Positions 1 to 9,483 of a stretch of DNA of 64,000 bases are shown here, piece by piece. The notes beneath the pieces were generated by a model, which did not search any database, was not told the origin of the DNA, and was given only the letters and a program-made list of their open reading frames with translations. The stretch covers positions 59,422 through 123,421 of the forward strand of contig NZ_BBZJ01000031.1 of NCBI RefSeq assembly GCF_001417775.1, read 5' to 3'. Both the position numbers and the translations under genes were made by a program. The DNA is from Streptomyces sp. TP-A0356. Its GTDB lineage: Bacteria > Actinomycetota > Actinomycetes > Streptomycetales > Streptomycetaceae. How positions within the stretch are numbered: position 1 is the first letter of the stretch; each line of letters starts with the position of its first letter.

Positions 1-191
1 TTTGCCCCCTCGTGACCGCCGGTACGAGCGGCGCCCTGTCCCCGGAAGACGTACGGCCGCCCGTGGCAGGGGCAAGGCGTCGGCTTGGTACGGGCGATGT
101 GGTTGGCGACCAGGGCGGACAGCCAGTCCGTCGAGTCGATGGTGCGGTCGCTGTCGTCCTTGGGCGGGCAGCACACCAGCTCGCCGGTGTC
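1..191 (-). pseudogene. Fragment of a site-specific integrase (LacI-insert type)
   Basis: Read leftwards from about 191 to the window edge, one frame encodes DTGELVCCPPKDDSDRTID, then LVANHIARTKPTPCPCHGR and YVFRGQGA. From memory this matches the middle of the unusual Streptomyces tyrosine recombinases that carry a LacI-like helix-turn-helix insert. No stop interrupts the frame before the edge, so the rest may lie outside the window. Upstream of 191 the similarity is lost, so the catalytic N-terminal part is missing or frameshifted. It is probably the debris of an integrated element. Confidence 0.45.
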
Positions 192-344
192 CGGTGCCGT
201 GGTCGCCGGGCAGGTGCAGGAGCATGACCGTCCCGGGTGGCACGCTCGACTGGGGTGCCGATGGCCGATCCGGGCGGTGGCTTGTGACGGGAGCCTCCCG
301 GTGAAGCACCTCCCGAATTCCCGGCCCGCGTCGATAATGACCTT

Positions 345-1214
345 GTGCGATCGCTAGCCAGGAACTCCATACTGCCCCTGACGCTGGTCATCGTCGGGGC
401 GGCCGCAGTGGTGGGCGACGCCGCGGAGCAGACCCATACGGTCAGAAGCAGTGGGCGCAGCGGTTTCGGCAAGTCCGGCGAGCCGGGCCAGTCCTCGCAG
501 AGCCAGGACCAGGACCTCTCCGCGACGGCCCCGGCCAAGGACGGCAACGCGTACACCCCCCGCAGGACCGAGGAGAACGCCCGGATCGGCGCGGTCTTCG
601 AGAAGGACGACCAGGGCAGCCACTTCTGCACGGCGAGTGTGGTGCGGAGTCCGGGCCGGAACATGCTGATCACCGCGGCCCACTGCGCCTTCGACGCCGA
701 CTCCGGACAGCCGCTGAACGACCTGGTCTTCGCCCCCGGCTACCGCAACGGCAATGAACCCACCGGCCTGTGGAAGGTCAGCAAGGTGGTCGTCGACGAC
801 CGCTGGGCCAAGTCGCAGGACGAGGACCTCGACGTCGCCTTCCTCGTCCTCGACCAGAAGGACGGCAAAGACATCCAGGACGTTCTGGGCGGCAACACCC
901 TCGGCATCAACCGCGGCTTCGGCAACAAGGTCAAGATCACCGGCTATCCCGCCAGCCATGACACCCCGGTCGCGTGCCAGAACCGCACCACGAAGTTCAG
1001 CGACACCCAGCTGAGCATCCAGTGCACCGGTCTCGAGGACGGGACCAGCGGCAGCCCCTGGCTCGCCGACTACGACCCCAAGAGCCACACCGGCACGGTC
1101 ATCGGCGTCCTGGGCGGCCACGAGGGCGGCGGCGACCAGGACGATGTCTCCTACGCCGCGTACTTCGACGACGACATCGCCAAGCTCTACCAGCGCGCCC
1201 AGGACGAGGACTGA
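345..1214 (+). CDS. Secreted trypsin-like serine peptidase
   Basis: A 289-residue chymotrypsin-fold (S1) protease, probably secreted. The GTG start at 345 gives a basic N-terminus and a hydrophobic stretch (ILPLTLVIVGAAAVV) acting as a signal peptide or anchor. A low-complexity Gly/Ser/Gln linker follows to about residue 65. The catalytic triad is visible: His in LITAAHC (about 111), Asp in DLDVAFLVLD (about 160) and Ser in GTSGSPW (about 235). Two or more Cys in the mature part could form disulphides. It stands alone, with no immunity or inhibitor gene beside it. Proteases of this kind in Streptomyces act outside the cell on peptides, but the substrate cannot be read from sequence. Confidence 0.85.
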   Translation: MRSLARNSILPLTLVIVGAAAVVGDAAEQTHTVRSSGRSGFGKSGEPGQSSQSQDQDLSATAPAKDGNAYTPRRTEENARIGAVFEKDDQGSHFCTASVVRSPGRNMLITAAHCAFDADSGQPLNDLVFAPGYRNGNEPTGLWKVSKVVVDDRWAKSQDEDLDVAFLVLDQKDGKDIQDVLGGNTLGINRGFGNKVKITGYPASHDTPVACQNRTTKFSDTQLSIQCTGLEDGTSGSPWLADYDPKSHTGTVIGVLGGHEGGGDQDDVSYAAYFDDDIAKLYQRAQDED

Positions 1215-1251
1215 GCCCAGCTCATCCGCACCCCGCACCCCGCTCACGGCG

Positions 1252-1701
1252 AAGGGCCGTGGCCGCCGTGTTTTCGACCTGGAGTGGAGCGACGCCGACT
1301 TCGAGGCCGTCGCCGCCCGCCAATCGGCCGAGGAGGAACGCGCGGCCCGAACCGGCAGGCCTGTGCTGGTGTGCGACACCGACGCGCTGGCCACCACCGT
1401 CTGGCAGGAGCGCTATCTCGGCCGGACCACCGACGCGGTGCACATCCTCGCCAACGCCATGCCGCCCAGGGCGTTGTATCTGCTCACCGACCATGAGGGT
1501 GTGCCGTTCCACGATGACGGCCTGCGCGACGGCGAGGAGTTGCGGCCCTGGATGACCGAGCGTTTCCGCAAGGTGCTGTCCGGTCGCGGCGTGCCCTGGC
1601 TGGAGGTGCGCGGCGACCGCTCAACCCGGCTGCGACTCGCCCTGGAGGCAGTCGACCGGCTGCTTGAAGAGGGCTGGCGGCTGGCCGCCCCGCTCGGCTG
1701 A
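1252..1701 (+). pseudogene. C-terminal remnant of a NadR-like AAA ATPase/kinase
   Basis: The frame from about 1252 encodes FDLEWSDADFEAVAARQSA, RPVLVCDTDALATTVWQERY and LYLLTDHEGVPFHDDGLRDG, ending in a helical tail with EAVDRLLEEGW. This resembles the C-terminal half of NadR-type (ribosyl-nicotinamide kinase, AAA_28) proteins. The N-terminal Walker A region is absent. Residues 5' of 1252 in the same frame are antisense to the protease 3' end and do not look like protein. The gene therefore seems to be a 5'-deleted fragment joined to the end of the protease gene. It could also be a short stand-alone protein with a downstream start. Confidence 0.5.
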
Positions 1702-2793
1702 GGGCGGCGGCCCTGTGCGATGTGCGATTGACAATGCCAACCGCACAGAGCCTGCACTCCTGGGTGGCCGGGTCGACGACGTGAACCGTGCGGTCGGGGC
1801 CGCTGCACAGCAGGGCCCGCTCGATGGGCGCAAGGCCCAGGCTGGTAGGCGATGTTCTCGGCCATCAAAAGGCCCGAACACCTTTTCCAGCTCCTTCCGC
1901 CACCGCACGCACTCTCCCAGCCTCGCCTCATTCGGTGTTCTCACCACATCTGCGGCAGTCTCATCCATCCTGCAGGACCGCAGGTCAAGCGGCGGCGCAG
2001 GCCTCAGAAGGCGTCGCAGTCCACCTGCGGCGTTGGCAGGGCGACGACACGCGGTCACCGCAGCATCAGTGAGACCTCACAGGCAGCAAGATCGTCAGCC
2101 CACCATCCGACGGTGCAGGACCCTGCCCTGTCAGTGCTGTCCTCCTCACTCGAACCGCTCACCCGGCCTCTCAACCAATCAGCAACACACCAGGCCAGCC
2201 GCCACCCCATACACCACAACCCCCCCTGAGCGTCAGCCGACGTCGTCATGTGGGGTGCGAGTGGATGTCGTTGCGGCTCACGGGCCTGGGGAGGTCCCGG
2301 CGGAGACGGTGCCGGTGGCGCGGCAGTGCTCCCGAGGGGAAGCCTGGCACTCCGGCTGCTGGGCGAGTTGGGCCGCTGTTCCGCGACGAGGAGTTCACCC
2401 ATCCCTTCCCGCGCGCGGTCGGCCTGCCTGGTCGCCTGCCGGGCCGGCGCTCGTGCCGGTGCCGCAGTTCGTGGAGAGGCTGACCGATTCGGTGGCCGGC
2501 GCGGCGCCGCGGTGAACTGCTGAGATCCCCGGCCGTGGTCCGGTCCACCCCCGTCCGGCAGCCCCGGCCCGATCTCTTGCACCATTTCCCGATGTTCGAT
2601 GGGTGTTCGATGGGCATGTGTTCTAACCTCCTGACGATCCGTAATGGGGCGATGACCGCGTTGGCGAGGCGGTCGGCTGTGGCGTGCGCGAAGCCCGGCC
2701 GACTGGCCTTTGCCCGCGTTGCAGAGGTGCTGCGCGTCATCCGAGCAGTCAGCGCGCCATGAGAACGGCCCGAAGTGAAGGCGACACCTGCCC
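1702..2793. other. About 1.1 kb without a confident gene
   Basis: Open frames here are Arg/Pro-rich and look like GC-driven shadows. One short minus-strand stretch near 1750-1860 (LLCSGPDRTVHVVDPATQE) looks like a WD40-type blade and may be a decayed fragment. I see no RNA gene or clear repeat. Confidence 0.4.
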
Positions 2794-4371
2794 ATGACCG
2801 AGCACGGAAACAACCCCAGCGGAGCGATGAGGCGAAGAACCGTCCTGCGTGGTGGTGGCGGCCTGCTCGCCACGGCCGCGGCGGGCCTGCTCCCGGGGTG
2901 CTCCGGGTCCGGCGGCGACGACTCGGGAGCCAGGACCCCGAAGAAGGGCGGCGTCCTGCGCGTCGGCTGCACCGGCGGCAGCGCAAAGGACACCCTCGAC
3001 CCTCACAATCCCGTCATCTGGCCCGACCACGCACGGGCGGTGAACCTGTTCGAGCGGCTGTTCGTCCATGACGAGAGATACCGCGTCAAGCCCCTGCTCG
3101 CGGACTCGATGGAGCCGTCCAAGGACGGCAGGGCCTGGACGCTGAGGCTCCGTTCCGGGGTGGAGTTCCACAACGGCAAGACCCTGGACGCCGACGACGT
3201 CATCGCCTCCCTGCGCAGGATCGCGAACCCCAAGGCGCCCGCCGCCGGGGCCAGCAGCCTCGCCGTGGTCGACGTCGCGGACCTCAAGCGGATCGACTCC
3301 CTGACCGTGCGGATCCCGCTGAAGACTCCGTACGCCCTGCTGGAGGACCTGCTCGCGCAGACCGTCATGGCTGTCGTCCCGGCGGACTTCGACCTCAGGA
3401 AACCCATCGGCACCGGCCCGTTCGTCTACAAGTCCTTCACCCCCGGGGACGAGAGCGTCTTCACCAGGTTCGACAACTACTGGCGTCGCCCGGCCCATGT
3501 CGACCAACTGCACATCATCGACTTCCCCGACGACACGGCCAGGGTCAACGCGCTGCTCAGCCGGGAGATCGACGCCATGGACAACCTGCCGCTCGAGCAG
3601 ATGGAGCTGGTCGAGGCCCAGGGCTGCAAGGTCCTGATCTCGGAGCCCGGGGCCTGGACCCCGCTGACCATGCGCCTGGATACCGGCCCCTTCGACGACG
3701 AGCGGGTCCGCCAGGCGCTGCGGCTGATCGTCGACCGGCCGCAGATGGTCCGCCAGGTGCTCAGAGGACAGGGACGCATCGGCAACGACCTCTACGCACC
3801 CTTCGATCCGGCGTACAACCACGATCTGCCGCAGCGCGTCCAGGACCTCGACAAGGCCAGATTCCTGTTGAAAGCCGCCGGGCACGAGGGGCTCAACGTG
3901 GAGCTGGTCACCTCCAACGGCATCGGCATCGGCGCGGTCGAGACCGCGCAGCTCTTCGCCCAGCAGGCCAGGGGCGCCGGGGTGACGGTGCGGGTCCGCA
4001 AGACGGACTCCGCGACCTTCTACGGCGACAAGTACCTGAGCTGGCCGTTCGCCATGGACTACTGGTTCACGCGGAACTACCTGGCGCAGGTGGAACAGGG
4101 ATCGATCAAGGGCTCCCCTTACAACGAAACGCACTGGAGGGACCCGGAGTTCGTCTCCCTCGTCAACCAGGCCCGCGGCCAGTTCGACGAGGGCAAGCGC
4201 AACGAACTGCTCAAGGCGGCCCAGAAGATCGAGTACGAGCGCGGCGGCTACATCGTCTGGGGCTTCAAGAACCAGGTCGACGCGTACGCGGCCGGGGTCG
4301 GCGGACTGGTCCCGACCCCCAGCCACCCCTTGTCCGACTACCGGTTCCGCGACTTCTCCGTCGACGGCTGA
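2794..4371 (+). CDS. ABC transporter substrate-binding lipoprotein, family 5 (DppA/OppA-like)
   Basis: A 525-residue extracellular solute-binding protein of the SBP_bac_5 family, which binds peptides, nickel or other small ligands. The N-terminus has a twin-arginine-like RRRTVLRG segment, a hydrophobic run and a lipobox (LLPGC, Cys about 35), so it should be Tat-exported and lipid-anchored. Family landmarks include LDPHNPVIWPDH, the VEFHNGKTLDADDV segment and GTGPFVYKSF. No permease or ATPase genes follow, so its transporter is encoded elsewhere or it has a sensory role. The next genes are the conservon, about 250 nt downstream on the same strand. The ligand cannot be predicted. Confidence 0.88.
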   Translation: MTEHGNNPSGAMRRRTVLRGGGGLLATAAAGLLPGCSGSGGDDSGARTPKKGGVLRVGCTGGSAKDTLDPHNPVIWPDHARAVNLFERLFVHDERYRVKPLLADSMEPSKDGRAWTLRLRSGVEFHNGKTLDADDVIASLRRIANPKAPAAGASSLAVVDVADLKRIDSLTVRIPLKTPYALLEDLLAQTVMAVVPADFDLRKPIGTGPFVYKSFTPGDESVFTRFDNYWRRPAHVDQLHIIDFPDDTARVNALLSREIDAMDNLPLEQMELVEAQGCKVLISEPGAWTPLTMRLDTGPFDDERVRQALRLIVDRPQMVRQVLRGQGRIGNDLYAPFDPAYNHDLPQRVQDLDKARFLLKAAGHEGLNVELVTSNGIGIGAVETAQLFAQQARGAGVTVRVRKTDSATFYGDKYLSWPFAMDYWFTRNYLAQVEQGSIKGSPYNETHWRDPEFVSLVNQARGQFDEGKRNELLKAAQKIEYERGGYIVWGFKNQVDAYAAGVGGLVPTPSHPLSDYRFRDFSVDG

Positions 4372-4617
4372 GGGCCGAAGCCGTGCACGGGCGCCGCCCG
4401 GCAGGGCAAAGACCGCCGCCCGAGCGCCGGGCTCCTCGAAGGCCCGGCCCCGGACCGGCCGGCACGCCCATCGTCACCGTTCTCTCTGCACGACGCTTGA
4501 ACTTCACGGGCAAAGAGGCTGTAGTCTCCGCCCGTTCGGACAAGCGATACAGATCAGCACGGCAACTCACCCAGGCAACAGAGCAGCTTGCCCGTACGAC
4601 ATCGTTCCGGAGGCTTG

Positions 4618-7167
4618 GTGTCCCCGCACAAGGTGGAAGCAGCGGAACAGGCACGTCGGGGAGCGCGGGTTCGGCGAAGGGCCGACGTGTTCCTCGACCG
4701 CTGGCCGTTCCAGCGCAAGCTCAATGTGCTGGTGATCATCCCCGCCGCGGTGGTCGCCGCCATCCTCGCCTACGTCATCGCGGGCCAGGTCGCACAGGCG
4801 CAGTCAGCGGCGCGCACCGCGGCCCTCGTCCGCAGCAGCGAGCAGGTCGCCTCCCTCGTCGACGACCTGCAGAGGGAGCATCAGCAGGCGATTCTGCTCT
4901 CGGTGCGCTACCAGGCCGCGGAGCCCGGTGGGCCCGCACCGTCGCCGCGGGACTACCGCCGGGCCCAGTGGGCCGTCGACCGCCAGGTCGCCGAGGTCCG
5001 CTCCGCGTTCGGATCCCGCCTTCCCGCGGCGGAGACCAGGGCGTTGCGGGGCGCCGCCGGGCTGACCGGGCTGCGCAAGACGGTCGAAGGCGCCTACCTC
5101 CCGGCCGACAGCATCGACCCGGCCTATGGCTCCATGGTGTCCAACCTCATCGACGGGCTCGGCCTCGGCGGATCCGCGGGCGGTGCGGTGTCGTCGCCCG
5201 AGAACGTCCTGGACACCCTGCTGCGCGCGGACGCCGCGCATGCCGCGTTCGAGACCGGTGTCTTCTCCGCCCAGACCGGCGACTCCAGCGCGCTCACGGA
5301 ATTCACCGGCGCGGTGGGCAGCCTCCAGCTCTACAACCACCACGCCCAGCGCTTCAGCCGGATCGCCTCGGTGGCCCAGAGCGGCCGGCTGGCCCGGATC
5401 GAGCGCAACGCGCACCAGAACGCCATCCGGTCCGAGTTCGCGTCCCTCCAGTTCGATCCCTCCTCCCTGGAGGCCAGGGACCTCGACGAGGTGCGGGCGG
5501 CCGTCGACAAGGCCATCGCGGCGTATCCGACGTACGAGAAGCAGGCGTCCACCCGGCTGGAGATCACCCGGTCACTGATCCACCAGATCGCGAACGACGG
5601 CGACCGGGCCTCTTCCCAGGCCTGGTGGCGAGTGGGGTGGCTGCTGACCGCGGTGGTGCTGATCTTCGCCTTGTGGCTGCTGCTCTCCCTCCTGGTCCGG
5701 CGCTCCGTCGTGCGGCCCGTGCGGATGCTGACCGCCGCGGCCCAGCAGGTGGCCAGGGCGACCGGGCAGGAGCTCGCGCGGGTGGCGGACGACGAGGCCG
5801 AGGACGACGGCCCGCTCAGGCTGAACGCAGTCCCGGTGCGGGCACGCGACGAGATCGGCACGCTGGCGGAGGCGTTCAACGAGGTACAGGAGGCGGCCGC
5901 CGCCCTGCTGCAGCGCCAGGTGCTCAGCCGGCGCAATGTGGCGGAGATGTTCGGCAACGTCGGGCGGCGCGTCGGCAACCTGACCGCGCGCCAGCTGGCG
6001 CTGATCGATGCGGTCGAGCGTGAGGAGACCGACCCCGCGCTGCTCGACCAGCTCTACCACATCGACCACCTGGCGGTGCGCCTGCAGCGCAATGCCGACA
6101 GTCTGATGCTGCTCGCCGGGCTGGCGGAGACCGCTCTCGAGGCCCGGCCGACGGCGCTGACCAACGTCGTACGGGGCGCGCTCGCCCAGATCGAGGAGTA
6201 CCAGCGGATCCACCTGCGTGTGCTGGACGAGGTCACCGTCGCGCCCGACATCGTCGGCGATCTGACCCTGATGCTCGCCGAGCTGATGGAGAACGCGGTG
6301 GCGTTCTCCCCTGCCGAGAGCCCCGTCGAGGTGCGGGTGCGCTCCCAGGGCGAGGCGGCGGTGGTCGAGGTCGTCGACCACGGGCTCGGCATGAGCGCCG
6401 AGCGTCTGAAAGAGGAGAACGAGCGGCTGGTGCGCCGCGAGCGGCTCGACCTTGTCCCCACCAAGGTCCTCGGGCTCTTCGTGGTCGGCCGGATCGCCCG
6501 GCGCTGGGGCATCAGGGTCACGTTGACCGCGACGATGGGCGGTGGGGTCACGGGCAGGGTCTTCATCCCCTCGACGCTGCTCATGCCGTTGAGCCACGTG
6601 CCCACGGTGTTCGCGGGCGAGGACTTTTCCTCGTCGGTCCTCCCCACCCGGAGTCGGCCCGTGGGGCCCGCCAAGCCCCCAGCGCTCACCGGGCCTGCCG
6701 TCACATCCGCCGTTCCCCAGCAGCATCCCCAGCCCTCGCGGCGAACCCCCGCGGATGGCGCACCGCGGGACAGCACCGGGAAGGAGCCCGCACCGTTGCC
6801 GCGACGTGTCCCGCGGACCGCGCACACGGCCGGTCCGCCCCCCGAAACCCGGTCCGCGAACACCGCCGAAAGGGCCGCAGCGCAGGCGCAGGAACACCCG
6901 GATGGCGAGGCACTCACCCCGGCACCGGCCGCGCCGCCGCTACGGCGCCGCGTGCGCGGCGCCACGCTCGAGAACGCCGCGGCGGCACGCCGGCCGACGC
7001 CGACGTCGCGCCGGCCGCTCGACGCGGAGGCGGTCCGCTCCTCGATCGAAGAGTTCGAGGAGGCGGTGGCCCGGGCCGAGCGCGAGAGCGCGCAGCCGGG
7101 ACAACAGCCGACTCGGATGCCGGCATCACCAGAATCCCCGGAGGGACCGGAAGGAGTGGGGCAGTGA
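4618..7167 (+). CDS. cvnA: Conservon sensor: nitrate/nitrite-sensing-type histidine kinase-like protein (CvnA)
   Basis: An 849-residue membrane sensor, first gene of a four-gene conservon. GTG 4618 is chosen because GGAGG lies just upstream at 4609-4613. Order: short cytoplasmic N-terminus, TM1 (NVLVIIPAAVVAAILAYVIA), a long helical extracellular nitrate/nitrite-sensor-like domain, TM2 (VGWLLTAVVLIFALWLLLSLL), a HAMP-like linker, then a HATPase domain (N box ELMENAVAFSP, G1 box DHGLGMS). The last 190 residues are Pro/Ala-rich and probably disordered. No conventional phosphoacceptor H-box is obvious, as is usual for CvnA proteins. The stop overlaps the next start (GTGA). It probably transmits a signal to the CvnB/C/D module. 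Confidence 0.88.
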   Translation: MSPHKVEAAEQARRGARVRRRADVFLDRWPFQRKLNVLVIIPAAVVAAILAYVIAGQVAQAQSAARTAALVRSSEQVASLVDDLQREHQQAILLSVRYQAAEPGGPAPSPRDYRRAQWAVDRQVAEVRSAFGSRLPAAETRALRGAAGLTGLRKTVEGAYLPADSIDPAYGSMVSNLIDGLGLGGSAGGAVSSPENVLDTLLRADAAHAAFETGVFSAQTGDSSALTEFTGAVGSLQLYNHHAQRFSRIASVAQSGRLARIERNAHQNAIRSEFASLQFDPSSLEARDLDEVRAAVDKAIAAYPTYEKQASTRLEITRSLIHQIANDGDRASSQAWWRVGWLLTAVVLIFALWLLLSLLVRRSVVRPVRMLTAAAQQVARATGQELARVADDEAEDDGPLRLNAVPVRARDEIGTLAEAFNEVQEAAAALLQRQVLSRRNVAEMFGNVGRRVGNLTARQLALIDAVEREETDPALLDQLYHIDHLAVRLQRNADSLMLLAGLAETALEARPTALTNVVRGALAQIEEYQRIHLRVLDEVTVAPDIVGDLTLMLAELMENAVAFSPAESPVEVRVRSQGEAAVVEVVDHGLGMSAERLKEENERLVRRERLDLVPTKVLGLFVVGRIARRWGIRVTLTATMGGGVTGRVFIPSTLLMPLSHVPTVFAGEDFSSSVLPTRSRPVGPAKPPALTGPAVTSAVPQQHPQPSRRTPADGAPRDSTGKEPAPLPRRVPRTAHTAGPPPETRSANTAERAAAQAQEHPDGEALTPAPAAPPLRRRVRGATLENAAAARRPTPTSRRPLDAEAVRSSIEEFEEAVARAERESAQPGQQPTRMPASPESPEGPEGVGQ

Positions 7168-7640
7168 CCACGTCGACAGGTGGAACTCAATTCAACCCAG
7201 TGGAACCCGTTGACCTGCGTGCCGCCGCAGAGGACTTCACCTGGCTGCTCAACCGATTCGCGACGGAGACCGCGGGCGTGGTGGATGCCATCGCCGTCTC
7301 CTCCGACGGTCTGCTGATAGCGGTCTCGCGGCTGTGCGACCACGCGGACTCCGAGCGTCTGGCGGCGATCGTCTCGGGAATCACCAGCCTGGCCGCCGGC
7401 GCTTCTGGCAACTACGGCCTCGGCGCCCTCAACAAGGTGATCATTGATCTGGAAGGAGGCCATCTCCTCGTCTCCGCGATCGGCAGCGGATCCGTGCTCG
7501 GCGTCGTCACCTCGAACGAGGCGAAGCTGGGGAACGTCGCCTACGAGATGACCCTGTTCGCCAACCGGGTGGGCGCGGCCCTCAGCCCCGAGCTGGTCCT
7601 CGAGCTCAAGAACAGCGTCGGTTCCCCGGCCACCGGGTGA
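7164..7640 (+). CDS. cvnB: Roadblock/LC7 domain protein (CvnB)
   Basis: A 158-residue roadblock/LC7 protein, second gene of the conservon. GTG 7164 overlaps the cvnA stop by 4 nt, indicating translational coupling. The core has DFTWLLNRFATETAGVVDAI, then VSSDGLLIAVSR and LVSAIGSGSVLGVV, the alternating strand-helix pattern of the family. Such proteins act as regulators or adaptors of small GTPases. In S. coelicolor conservons, CvnB works with CvnA, C and D in a membrane-associated heterocomplex compared to eukaryotic G-protein receptors. Confidence 0.92.
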   Translation: MTTSTGGTQFNPVEPVDLRAAAEDFTWLLNRFATETAGVVDAIAVSSDGLLIAVSRLCDHADSERLAAIVSGITSLAAGASGNYGLGALNKVIIDLEGGHLLVSAIGSGSVLGVVTSNEAKLGNVAYEMTLFANRVGAALSPELVLELKNSVGSPATG

Positions 7641-7680
7641 ACCGTCCGCCACCACATGCAGCAGGAAGGAAAGACCCAGA

Positions 7681-8118
7681 ATGGCGTCCGAGGGTGGTCA
7701 GCACCACCCGGGCTCCGGCGGTTCGGGATCCGCCGGCCGCCCTTCGGCGATCCGGCCGTTCCTGCTGACCGCGGGAAGGGTTGCGGGCAGCGACGCGGTA
7801 GCGCCGCTCCCCATCGAGACCCAGGTCGTGACCACCTCGTTGGGCTTGGCCACCCTCGAAACCCTGGCCTTCGAACACCGCGACATCGTCGCCGTATGCC
7901 GGCGGCCGCAGTCGCTGGCCGAGGTCGCCGCGAAGCTGCACCTGCATCTGAACGTCGTCCGTGTGCTCGCGGCCGACCTGCGCGCCCATGCGCTCCTCGC
8001 CGTATACGTGCCCAGTGCCGATGCCTCCCGCGACGTCTCCGTTCTGCGAAGGGTGATCGATGGTCTCCGTGGCGTCGCCGAATCCGAAGGGATACACCGT
8101 GACAGCCAACGGGATTGA
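7681..8118 (+). CDS. cvnC: DUF742 family protein (CvnC)
   Basis: A 145-residue DUF742 protein, third conservon gene. ATG 7681 follows an AGGAAAG ribosome-binding site, 40 nt after cvnB. The first 25 residues are Gly/Ser-rich. The rest carries IRPFLLTAGR, TTSLGLATLETLAFEHRDIV and a winged-helix-like SLAEVAAKLHLHLNVVRVL segment. The family is thought to bind partner proteins in the conservon complex, possibly also DNA. Its 3' end overlaps the start of cvnD. Confidence 0.92.
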   Translation: MASEGGQHHPGSGGSGSAGRPSAIRPFLLTAGRVAGSDAVAPLPIETQVVTTSLGLATLETLAFEHRDIVAVCRRPQSLAEVAAKLHLHLNVVRVLAADLRAHALLAVYVPSADASRDVSVLRRVIDGLRGVAESEGIHRDSQRD

Positions 8119-8695
8119 CGCACCGTGCGTCCCACACGAGACCGAACGGCCGCCCCTTCCCGTGAAGATGGTGATCGCGGGCGGGTTCGGCGTCGGCAAG
8201 ACCACGACGGTGGCGTCAGTCTCGGAGATCGAACCGCTCACCACCGAGGCGTCGATCACCGAGGTCGCGGCGGGCGTGGACGATCTCAGCCACACCCCTC
8301 ACAAGACCACCACCACGGTCGCCATGGACTTCGGCTGCATCACCCTCGATCCGACCCTGAAGCTGTACCTGTTCGGGACGCCGGGCCAGGAGCGTTTCGG
8401 CTTCATGTGGGACTACCTGGTGGAGGGCGCCCTGGGCGGATTGGTGATCGTCGACACCCGCCGCCTCGACGACTGCTTCGCCGCGGTCGACTACTTCGAG
8501 CACCGGGACATCCCGTTCGCGGTGGCCGTCAACGCCTTTGACGGCGAGGTCGCGCACGAGCTTGACGAGGTGCGCTGGGCGCTGGACGTCAGCGACCACG
8601 TCCCGCTGTTCGTCTTCGACGCCCGAGAACGGGGCTCGGTGCTCGACGCACTGCTGGTGGTACTCGACCATGCGCTGAAGCGGGCGGAAGCATAG
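8099..8695 (+). CDS. cvnD: Conservon small GTPase-like ATP/GTP-binding protein (CvnD)
   Basis: A 198-residue P-loop NTPase, fourth conservon gene. Motifs: Walker A GGFGVGKTTT (about residues 27-36), a G3-like LFGTPGQERFGF, and AVNAFDG as the likely base-recognition region. I chose GTG 8099 because GAAGGG sits 7 nt upstream and the overlap with cvnC is then only 20 nt. An ATG at 8060, also with a GAAGGG in front, would add 13 residues. CvnD is the GTPase switch of the conservon, presumably regulated by the roadblock protein and the kinase-like sensor. Confidence 0.9.
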   Translation: MTANGIDAPCVPHETERPPLPVKMVIAGGFGVGKTTTVASVSEIEPLTTEASITEVAAGVDDLSHTPHKTTTTVAMDFGCITLDPTLKLYLFGTPGQERFGFMWDYLVEGALGGLVIVDTRRLDDCFAAVDYFEHRDIPFAVAVNAFDGEVAHELDEVRWALDVSDHVPLFVFDARERGSVLDALLVVLDHALKRAEA

Positions 8696-8821
8696 GCGGT
8701 ACACGCCCGTCCGCAGGTGGTCGGCGGCGGCGACGGTGACGGCCGTCTCCACCGCGGCACGTGCTGGCCTGCCCGCTGCGCCCGCCGCACCCAGCGGCGA
8801 CCGCGTCGTACGGCGCCGTAG

Positions 8822-8992
8822 CCGCCGTACGGAGACCACCACGACCACCATCAGCAGCAGGGCGGGCGCCGCTTCGGTGCGGGCGCGCTCATCGGCGCCG
8901 GTGCGGCGGGCCTGGTCGGCGGCGCGCTGCTGAACGAGGTGTTCGATGACGACGAGCCGGAAGTGGTCGTCAACAAGTGCCACGAGGACTGA
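8822..8992 (+). pseudogene. Remnant of a small Gly/His-rich membrane protein
   Basis: After an in-frame TAG at 8819-8821 the frame reads PPYGDHHDHHQQQGGRRFGA, then ALIGAGAAGLVGGALL (a glycine-zipper-like membrane segment) and an acidic tail ending NKCHED. This pattern is typical of small Streptomyces proteins with a PPYG-rich N-terminus. The matching N-terminal PPYG repeat appears to continue upstream of the stop in other frames, so the gene is frameshifted or interrupted. I do not recognise a function. Confidence 0.45.
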
Positions 8993-9117
8993 CCGTTCCC
9001 CCCTTCCCTCGCCCCTGGTCCGTGGTGCAGGCGGGCGGCCGGGCCGGTGGTGCGCGAGCGCCTACCTGGGCGGGCGCACGGGCATCTGCGGTGGTGCGGG
9101 CGGGAGGGGAGAGGACT

Positions 9118-9240
9118 GTGGCGGGGAACGTCGGTGGCTTCCGGGACCCGTCTGCGGAGGTACTGGCCGAGGCGGCCGCCGCGTTCGGGCTTCTTGCCTC
9201 GGCAGCCCGGCTGCACATCATGTGGGCCCTGAGTGAGCAC
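9118..9240 (+). pseudogene. N-terminal fragment of an ArsR-family regulator
   Basis: GTG 9118 is preceded by GGAGGGGAGAGG. The first 41 residues contain EVLAEAAAAFGLLASAARLH and IMWALSEH, the first helices of an ArsR/SmtB winged helix. After SEH the sequence leaves the family: there is no recognition helix or wing. The frame runs on to 9369 with unrelated residues across a terminator-like hairpin. A deletion has probably removed the rest. Confidence 0.5.
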
Positions 9241-9255
9241 CTGCTCAACACGTCG

Positions 9256-9276
9256 AGGGCCCCGGTCTCGGGGCCT
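9256..9276. terminator. GC-rich hairpin, probable terminator
   Basis: A perfect 7-bp stem, GGCCCCG at 9258-9264 and CGGGGCC at 9269-9275, with a GTCT loop. It is followed by TTCACT rather than a T-run, as usual in Streptomyces. It lies just after the ArsR fragment. Confidence 0.45.
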
Positions 9277-9483
9277 TCACTGTGGTCACCGGCAGGGGGC
9301 TGGAGTCTCCTGAGGCTCAACCTCGGGAGTGGACACCGGGTTTCATGCGACGAGCGACAGCGTACGTGATGAGAGGACGTTCTGAACCGCTTTACCCGGT
9401 TCGACCGCTGGCTTGTGTCAGGTGGGCTGGTGGCGCGGAGCGACGGATTGCCCGGGCGCCGCCAGGCGAACGAGGTCGACCCT

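Noticed and set aside
1702..2793. WD40-like fragment on the minus strand near 1750-1860
   Set aside because: Only one blade-like stretch in a region full of random frames; too short to call.
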